Shown: positions 13,728 to 18,603 of the stretch, one piece after another
Layout: every line of letters begins with the position of its first letter
Position numbering within the stretch: position 1 is the stretch's first letter
Source of the DNA: Clostridiales bacterium UBA2432
Lineage (GTDB): Bacteria; Bacillota; Clostridia; Lachnospirales; Vallitaleaceae
Assembly: GCA_002342805.1 (NCBI GenBank)
Contig: DDQW01000040.1
Coordinates: 1-18,603 of the forward strand
Direction of reading: 5' to 3'
Length of the DNA stretch: 18,603 bases
Position numbers and translations under genes: made by a program
Notes under the pieces: generated by a model
Database searches by the model: none
Seen by the model: only the letters and a program-made list of their open reading frames with translations
What the model was told of the DNA's origin: nothing

Positions 13728-14447
13728 TTAGTCAATAATGTTGATAAGAACGGCCGTATTGTATACGTTGTGCGGCAAATTATCTACGCAATAGCTATCG
13801 ATAGTAACCGAAACTACATGTCCCTCTTTGGCTTTAACCTCTTCAACGTCTCTATCTTGTATGTCTAAAACAAAAGCTCCACTTTGTCTGCCGAAAATAC
13901 AAGGCAATTTATCTAGAGATTCTTTGTTGGGCCTAAAGAAAAATAATTCTTTTCCCCAATACTCATCATCTGAATCAGTTATGTAAAAATCACCAGTCAA
14001 TTCAATTTCTCCTTCAAATTGAACTTTATACCAAAGTTCTTTCTGTGCCTCTATCGATTTTATTCTCATGCCTTGAATAAAATCACCGACTTCATGATTG
14101 AAAGGCAAAAAGTAATTCAGATTACGATCATTAATATGCTGTGCAATATCGGAAACCAAAATTTCATATCTATCATTATTTTGCTGTCTTGTTTCAACTT
14201 CAGCCATTTGTTCCTCAAGTTCGGTTATACTGTTCTTTAGAACTGCTTTCTCTTGATCTGTATCATTCTGAAGTTTAATTAAAGATTCATTAACTTCATT
14301 CAAAGCATTTTCAAGTTGATTAATCTCTTCTTGCATTTCGTTATTAATAATTTGTAATTTCTTATACTCTTCACTCTCTTCTATACTCTGACAGCCATTT
14401 GTTAACATTACTACAAGCAAAAATAATAGATAAATCCTCAAGTTCAT
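13728..14447 (-). CDS. coiled-coil lipoprotein
   Basis: 239 aa. The signal 'MNLRIYLLFLLVVMLTNGC' has lipobox TNGC with Cys19. Residues about 24-95 are heptad-like and charged ('IINNEMQEEINQLENALNEV' onward), a long coiled coil. The outer C-terminal domain contains 'FNHEVGDFIQGMRIKSIEAQKELWYKVQFEGEIELTGDFYI' and 'EVKAKEGHVVSVTIDSYCVD', beta-rich. Architecture (lipid anchor, coiled coil, beta domain) matches the lipoprotein at 7392-8165, but the outer domains differ. The ATG follows AAAGGAAGG. Function unknown. Confidence 0.75.
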   Translation of the reverse strand: MNLRIYLLFLLVVMLTNGCQSIEESEEYKKLQIINNEMQEEINQLENALNEVNESLIKLQNDTDQEKAVLKNSITELEEQMAEVETRQQNNDRYEILVSDIAQHINDRNLNYFLPFNHEVGDFIQGMRIKSIEAQKELWYKVQFEGEIELTGDFYITDSDDEYWGKELFFFRPNKESLDKLPCIFGRQSGAFVLDIQDRDVEEVKAKEGHVVSVTIDSYCVDNLPHNVYNTAVLINIID

Positions 14448-14519
14448 AATAACCTTCCTTTGTACAGTGTAGCTGTTTCGTATGACGTTATGATCATTCT
14501 TAATGGTCTATTGTGCCCC

Positions 14520-15251
14520 CTATTTGCTCCTTCTGAATTTTTTGCGATATTCCTTATCCATTTTTTCTGTCGCATATTGAATTATTTTTCTACCACAAGA
14601 ATCTTTCCATTTAAGGAGAAACTCTTCTGTAATTTGTGGGCATTTCTTCCAAGACTCTCTTAAAAAGGTGCCTATTGCCTTCTGAACATCCTCTTCCTCA
14701 TCAAGCATGATTGATTCAATAATTGTAAAATACTGGGCTGGATCTTCTCCTGCTTTTACTTCCTCAAAAAAAGTAACAGGAACTGCACGTCTGGTCCATT
14801 TCGATTGCGAAGTCGTCCATTCAATAAAATTATCAGGCTTAACTATTTTTTCATTTACAAAATAGGAAAGAACTAGCATACACATAACATCCGTATTTGC
14901 CCAATTTGTGAAACTTCCTAACCATTTTTCCATATGATTGAAAACATTCATTGAATACTGTTCCTTTTTAAGAGAAATAAATGCTATAGCAATCGAAATA
15001 TCTTCAAATTTTCCGGATAAAATAAGCTGGTCACCTAAGCTCAAGTAATCATCAATTGTAAAAGAATCCCATTCTCTGAACCATGTATCTCTTTGGTTTT
15101 CAAATACTTTTTGATCGATGCCATAGCCAGTGTATCCCTCTTTAAAATAACGCGAATATTTGGCAACAATATCCGGATCAGCGTTAACTTCAAAAAACAA
15201 TCTTATCTCATTTAATTTTTCTTCAATTAACTTATCAGATTTAATATTCAT
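14520..15251 (-). CDS. AlkD-type DNA alkylation repair protein (HEAT-like glycosylase)
   Basis: 243 aa, all-helical. The AlkD family folds as HEAT-like repeats that wrap alkylated DNA and excise N3/N7-alkylpurines without flipping the base. Catalytic-region residues are visible: W117 and D121 in 'NWANTDVMC' (matching W109/D113 of B. cereus AlkD), and 'WTRRAVPVTFF' with R154/R155 (AlkD R148 region). 'AIGTFLRESWKKCP' near the end carries W201 (W187 region). The usual family length is about 230-240, so the gene is complete. The ATG follows TAGGAGGTCTAT. It lies 18 nt after the interrupted gene. A DNA-repair enzyme in the same array as a LexA-like box is noteworthy, though the box is 8 kb away. 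Confidence 0.85.
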   Translation of the reverse strand: MNIKSDKLIEEKLNEIRLFFEVNADPDIVAKYSRYFKEGYTGYGIDQKVFENQRDTWFREWDSFTIDDYLSLGDQLILSGKFEDISIAIAFISLKKEQYSMNVFNHMEKWLGSFTNWANTDVMCMLVLSYFVNEKIVKPDNFIEWTTSQSKWTRRAVPVTFFEEVKAGEDPAQYFTIIESIMLDEEEDVQKAIGTFLRESWKKCPQITEEFLLKWKDSCGRKIIQYATEKMDKEYRKKFRRSK

Positions 15252-15269
15252 ATAGACCTCCTAATGACA

Positions 15270-15800
15270 CTATTTCATATTAACTAAATACTCTGTATCA
15301 CATGTTATTGCAACATCATCGTATTTAGGGGTTAATGATCCTACATAAAAATATACATCAAAAGTCCACTGTGAAGTTGCTTTTGTTAACAGATTTTCAG
15401 TTTCTCTAGAATCAACTGTAGATATGCTAGACATAATATTCAAATAATGATCATCATCATATAGTTCTTCTTTTTCCATATCTGCTCTATATACGCGTTT
15501 AGAGTCCCTTGAGCGAGTCGTGTTATAGAACTCATCTGCCCCAAAAATAACTTGCATGATATTTCATGTATCAAAGTTATTCACCTCATTGAATATCTTC
15601 TGTAGTTCAGGATATTGTTCTATTTCTTCCTTTGAATAAGAATCTAAAGTTCTCGCTTCATTATTAATTGTTGCTTTATTGTCTATAATTTCATTCGATA
15701 TGTCTTTTTCTATACCTTTATCCGAATTACTTACAAGAACGACCACAATTATACATATGATTATCACAGTAAGTTGTATTAGAAAACCTTTTTTCTTCAT
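15270..15800 (-). pseudogene. membrane-anchored protein split by an in-frame TGA
   Basis: One reading frame of 177 codons. The first part (78 aa) has a single hydrophobic anchor 'GFLIQLTVIIICIIVVVLVS' and a charged linker. A TGA at 15564-15566 interrupts it. The frame stays open for 97 further codons after the stop, ending '..YDDVAITCDTEYLVNMK'. No Shine-Dalgarno stands before the ATG at 15557, so the second part is not a gene of its own. A single G-to-A change of a Trp codon (TGG to TGA, giving 'NNFDTWNIMQV') would explain it. The first part has a good start (GGAGAGGAAATAATGTC then ATG). A short product of 78 aa may still be made. No family recognised. Confidence 0.65.
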
Positions 15801-15820
15801 GACATTATTTCCTCTCCATT

Positions 15821-16363
15821 CTAGTAATGAAATGATAATCCTCTTATTTCATCGAAGACTTCCAACCATCTGTCATGAATATACTCATACCTTTTGTCAC
15901 CGGTCATGTCTAAATCTTCTAACTCATCGCCTGATAATCCATGTTCATCGATCAATTTTTGTATCTGCTTATGTATATCTAAGAACAGATTATATGCCTC
16001 ATCGGCCACAATCTCTTGTTGTAAGTCTGTCGTTAAATAAAACCATTCCGAACGAATTTGTGAACTATTAAGCTCTTCACCATAAGCTAAATACACACGC
16101 TCAAGATCTTGTAAAATAATAATCAAGTCTCTCTCATATTGATACAAGGGCTTATTATTCTCTTCATCTATATACCACTCATAGTCATTAACTAATGATT
16201 CGTTCAAATGACTAAATCTAGTAACCAATGAAATCAAATCTTTGTCGACATACTTCTTCGCATCCGTATATCTGGCATTGGCTGTATACAGGCTCATAAC
16301 AAGTAGCATTATAATAAACAGCAAACTTATAATTATCAAACGATTCCTTGAAAATAGACGCAT
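15821..16363 (-). CDS. membrane-anchored helical protein, unknown function
   Basis: 180 aa. After MRLFSRNR a single hydrophobic helix 'LIIISLLFIIMLLVMSLYTA' (9-28) anchors the protein, without a lipobox. The rest is mostly helical and acidic, with regular hydrophobic spacing ('YVDKDLISLVTRFSHLNESL', 'YERDLIIILQDLERVYLAYGEEL', 'LFLDIHKQIQKLIDEHGL'), so it is probably an extracytoplasmic helical bundle. I recognise no family. The ATG follows GGAGCTGAAAGGT. It is followed after 20 nt by the TGA-interrupted anchored gene; both may be surface components of one unit. A 103-bp gap lies upstream. Confidence 0.7.
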   Translation of the reverse strand: MRLFSRNRLIIISLLFIIMLLVMSLYTANARYTDAKKYVDKDLISLVTRFSHLNESLVNDYEWYIDEENNKPLYQYERDLIIILQDLERVYLAYGEELNSSQIRSEWFYLTTDLQQEIVADEAYNLFLDIHKQIQKLIDEHGLSGDELEDLDMTGDKRYEYIHDRWLEVFDEIRGLSFHY

Positions 16364-16451
16364 ACCTTTCAGCTCCTTCAGTAAATCAGTATTGTATTGC
16401 AGATAAAGTTCCCGCAGTTGCTAGCATGTACAAACCGTCTGTTAGATGCAG

Positions 16452-16481
16452 TATATACCGGAAGCTTTAGGACAACTTCAA
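16452..16481 (-). promoter_or_regulatory. possible promoter for the 180-aa gene
   Basis: Minus strand TTGAAG (16476-16481), an 18-base spacer and TATATA (16452-16457), reading into TATACTGC and then the shared ATCTAACA octamer. The -35 falls inside the last codons of the HIT gene. It is the only promoter-like pattern in the 103-bp gap 16364-16466. Confidence 0.3.
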
Positions 16482-16928
16482 ACCAATTTCTTTTATCTTT
16501 TCAGTTACTTTATTGCAAAAGACAATCGTTTCTTCTGCATTTCCGTGTGGAGCATCTGCCCATTCATCTACCTTTACTCCTCGAAATTTTTCTGGGGCTC
16601 CTTTATACCTTGGTATTAAGTGTATATGCAAATGGGGTACGCCATCTCCAAACACAAAAGAATATATATGTTCTGCATCAAAAAACTCCTTGAATACTTT
16701 ACTTATTATCATCTGAAATCTTCCAACTTCATTTGATTCTTCAATTGTCATTTCTGCTAAACTTGGTATATGCCTTATTGTTTCAATAAATACATGTCCA
16801 AGGTATACGCTTCCGTTCTCGGGAAACATATGATAGACACTTATCAAAGGCGTTGTAATTATATGGAATCTCGCCGCATCATTCATACCATTATGTTTCT
16901 CACATATAAAACACTTTTCCATTGCCAT
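16467..16928 (-). CDS. HIT-family (histidine triad) hydrolase
   Basis: 153 aa. The histidine triad 'HLHIHL' is H99-L-H101-I-H103, followed by 'IPRYKG', as in HIT nucleotide hydrolases/transferases that act on AMP-linked substrates such as ApnA or adenosine 5'-phosphoramidates. An N-terminal C6-x2-C9 pair ('CFICEKH') resembles the zinc site of some HIT proteins. The helix 'EEVG..QMIISKVFKEFF' precedes the triad. The length fits the family. The ATG follows AGGAGGGAAGCCAA. It lies 19 nt after the gene at 16948-17418. Family certain; substrate unknown. Confidence 0.9.
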   Translation of the reverse strand: MAMEKCFICEKHNGMNDAARFHIITTPLISVYHMFPENGSVYLGHVFIETIRHIPSLAEMTIEESNEVGRFQMIISKVFKEFFDAEHIYSFVFGDGVPHLHIHLIPRYKGAPEKFRGVKVDEWADAPHGNAEETIVFCNKVTEKIKEIGLKLS

Positions 16929-16947
16929 TTGGCTTCCCTCCTGTTAA

Positions 16948-17418
16948 CTATCTTTCTTGTACATCAATTATATGCTGTATTAACTTAGCATCAATTCGCG
17001 AATAGTTCTTCCTAGTTACAAACAACTTTTTAATATCAATTCTATACATATAATAATAATCTTCATAGTCCATAAAATCTTGATTGCAATTGTTTTTAGC
17101 TGTCTTAAGGCGTCCAATAATTGCGCCATCAAATATTAATATATCATCTTCATAATATTCGACTTTCCAGATTTCCCTCCAATCTTTTGTTTCATACACG
17201 TCATTATCACGTTTACCATATGTATGATCAAAATATTCTGGTAAGGAATCATCAAAAATTTCAAAGTTGCTAGCAGTTTCATTATTTGTAACCACCATTC
17301 TATTTACATGATGTAATTTGTTCAGTTTTACTAAATCATCTTGTCCGTATAGCAAATATAAGAACATACCGATTATTATCAAAATACTGATTAGATACTG
17401 CTTATATCTCCCCTTCAT
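16948..17418 (-). CDS. membrane-anchored protein, unknown function
   Basis: 156 aa. 'MKGRYKQYLISILIIIGMFL' gives a basic start and one hydrophobic helix (7-24) without a lipobox, so the ~130-residue rest should be outside the cell. That part has 'EYFDHTYGKRDNDVYETKDWREIWKVEYYEDDILIFDGAIIGRL', beta-rich with many aromatic residues, and a helical end 'SRIDAKLIQHIIDVQER'. No family recognised. The start is the ATG after CAGGAGTATAT, seven codons inside the longest frame. It lies downstream of a 113-bp gap (17419-17531) that contains a weak imperfect inverted repeat (GTTTTA..TAAAAC). Confidence 0.68.
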   Translation of the reverse strand: MKGRYKQYLISILIIIGMFLYLLYGQDDLVKLNKLHHVNRMVVTNNETASNFEIFDDSLPEYFDHTYGKRDNDVYETKDWREIWKVEYYEDDILIFDGAIIGRLKTAKNNCNQDFMDYEDYYYMYRIDIKKLFVTRKNYSRIDAKLIQHIIDVQER

Positions 17419-17531
17419 ATATACTCCTGTCTTTTGCAAACCGAATTTCTCATTGTCTGATAACGTTTTACGATATAGACGATTTCAGCGCGAAACACTA
17501 AAACAAGCCGTCATTCCCCTTCTATAGCTTA

Positions 17532-17699
17532 CTACTTCCTCAGAGCACTTGAAATAATTGCAGAAGCATAGCAAATCGATGTTGCTACAGCAAATATTTC
17601 ACTATTTGTAAGCAAACCTACAAGTAATGAAACAGTCAAACCCAATGCAAATATACCAATTATACTCTTATCAATATTCATATTATTCTTCTCATCCAT
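17532..17699 (-). CDS. 55-aa two-helix membrane micro-protein
   Basis: A charged start MDEKNNMNIDK, then hydrophobic 'SIIGIFALGLTVSLLVGLL' and, after a short turn 'TNSE', 'IFAVATSICYASAIISSAL', ending RK. The ATG has AAGGAGTTTATAAT upstream, a good ribosome binding site. Two helices with a tight turn suggest a hairpin-type membrane protein. It lies 94 nt after a lipoprotein gene in the same direction. No function can be assigned. It is too short to be picked up by many gene callers. Confidence 0.6.
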   Translation of the reverse strand: MDEKNNMNIDKSIIGIFALGLTVSLLVGLLTNSEIFAVATSICYASAIISSALRK

Positions 17700-17793
17700 A
17701 TTATAAACTCCTTATTTATTGCTATTAAAGCTTCATTTTATCAGATTGTTAGATCCTATTGGCTTCTCCTTGTCTTCACCGATGATTATTGCA

Positions 17794-18597
17794 CTATTCA
17801 CCCTCAATATCATAAGAATTTGATTTATAACCCATATAGTATACAAGTTCATTGCTGTTATTGCTCCATTTAGGTTTGAACTTATTTGTCTCACTTGAAT
17901 CAATCACTCTTTCCTCTTTCGTTATCAAATTATAAATGTATAGCATTGTCATTTGACCACTTTCCATATATTCATCAAAGGCTATGATATCCAAAGTTAC
18001 AGGATAATCGCTGTAGGCAACCCACCCGGTATTCGGGTTTAATACATATTCGTCTGAGCTGAATGTTCGATCATTGTATTTGGTGATTTCCCATGAATTC
18101 GTGTCAATAGCTACATAAGCAACTGTTACATAGGTTTCCATCAACGAACACCACAATACACTTCCGTCATCATTCCATTGCTCCAAGCGGACCTCGGTAT
18201 ATTCTTCCGTATTCACATCCTCATCAGAAATACGGTGTATCAGATTTCCTTCTGCATCATAGATATCTATATTACCATCAACTTCTACAGCAATTAATTT
18301 GCCTTCTTCCGTTACACGAAATTCAAGACCTTTTCCTTCTGCAATCATTTTAGCGTCTTCATAAGGACTAAAACACCATAACGCATCTGACCAATCATCT
18401 TCATCTTCAGGATTTTCCCAATCATAAAGAGCATAGATTTTATCGCTACGAAATTCAATATTGTGGAATTGCTGATTACTACTCGTAAATCCTTCCGGCA
18501 CTTTTTCATTTTCTACATCTACTGACGAATTATTTGAACAAGCGTTTAGAATAAGCAACATAATTATTAGTACATAAATAATTCTAGGTATCTTCAT
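17794..18597 (-). CDS. lipoprotein with PD40/TolB-like beta-propeller repeats
   Basis: 267 aa. 'MKIPRIIYVLIIMLLILNAC' is a lipoprotein signal with lipobox LNAC, Cys20. The rest shows short repeats of propeller type: 'GKLIAVEVDGNIDIYDAEGNLIHRI', 'DDGSVLWCSLMETYVTVAYVAIDTNSWEI', 'NTGWVAYSDYP', 'MLYIYNLITKEERVI', and 'KFKPKWSNNSNELVYYMG', the last a typical PD40 blade (P-x-W-S-x-x-x-x-x-L-x-Y). Such domains bind partners or sugars on the outer face of the membrane. The ORF ends soon after this blade, so the propeller may be incomplete. The Shine-Dalgarno is outside the window. Confidence 0.72.
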   Translation of the reverse strand: MKIPRIIYVLIIMLLILNACSNNSSVDVENEKVPEGFTSSNQQFHNIEFRSDKIYALYDWENPEDEDDWSDALWCFSPYEDAKMIAEGKGLEFRVTEEGKLIAVEVDGNIDIYDAEGNLIHRISDEDVNTEEYTEVRLEQWNDDGSVLWCSLMETYVTVAYVAIDTNSWEITKYNDRTFSSDEYVLNPNTGWVAYSDYPVTLDIIAFDEYMESGQMTMLYIYNLITKEERVIDSSETNKFKPKWSNNSNELVYYMGYKSNSYDIEGE

Positions 18598-18603
18598 ATT
18601 TTT

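Noticed and set aside
15564..15566. TGA read as selenocysteine or Trp
   Set aside because: TGA is a normal stop in many other genes here, the position has no selenoenzyme context, and no SECIS-like hairpin was seen. A nonsense mutation is simpler.
15679..16071. Plus-strand open frames, for example 15679-16071 and 5397-5726
   Set aside because: They lie opposite well-supported minus-strand genes, have no ribosome binding sites and have low-complexity, non-protein-like sequence.
16391..16432. Micro-ORF of 13 codons in the gap before the 180-aa gene (minus strand)
   Set aside because: No ribosome binding site and no coding character.

Overview
The window is 18.6 kb of AT-rich DNA (roughly two-thirds A+T by eye) and every gene I can support lies on the minus strand. 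Most starts are preceded by purine-rich Shine-Dalgarno sequences (GGAGG, AGGAGG, AAAGGAAGG), several stops overlap the next start as ATGA, and the proteins are rich in Lys, Ile, Asn and Glu. This points to a low-GC Bacillota chromosome, most likely Clostridia. TGA is an ordinary stop here.

Transcription runs from high to low coordinates. Read in that order, the region has these blocks. (1) 18597-14520: a PD40-like lipoprotein, a 55-aa membrane protein, two single-pass anchored proteins of unknown function, a HIT hydrolase, an anchored gene split by an in-frame TGA, and an AlkD-type DNA repair protein. (2) 14447-12352: a coiled-coil lipoprotein, the longest gap (224 bp), an APH-type small-molecule kinase, and twin small membrane proteins. 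(3) 12299-9639: a GNAT, a PNPOx-fold protein, a DUF3267 zincin-like membrane protein, a flavodoxin and a CDP-alcohol phosphatidyltransferase. (4) 9624-6884: a methyltransferase, two lipoproteins and a GNAT, tightly spaced. (5) 6782-2878: a promoter with a LexA-like box, an anchored protein, a DUF5680 protein, a GNAT, a VOC protein, a lipoprotein, a membrane protein, a GNAT, a 48-aa membrane protein and a DJ-1/PfpI protein, many of them overlapping. (6) 2835-1: an uncharacterised Cys-containing protein, a RibD_C/DHFR-like reductase, an M50-like protease, a RidA-family protein, and the N-terminus of another GNAT cut by the window edge.

No stretch over 300 bp lacks a gene. There are no rRNA, tRNA, IS, CRISPR, integrase or phage structural genes. 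The genes do not form one pathway. They are mostly stand-alone small enzymes (acetyl-, methyl-, phospho- and phosphatidyl-transferases, reductases, detoxification-type folds) mixed with small membrane proteins and lipoproteins. The region therefore looks like a co-directional accessory-gene reservoir rather than a dedicated operon. I saw no clear intrinsic terminator and only one convincing promoter. The best candidates for something new are the LexA-like promoter, the twin RGI-ALD-Y membrane micro-proteins, a TGTTAGAT octamer shared by three of the longer gaps, a likely non-canonical ATT start, and the array layout itself.
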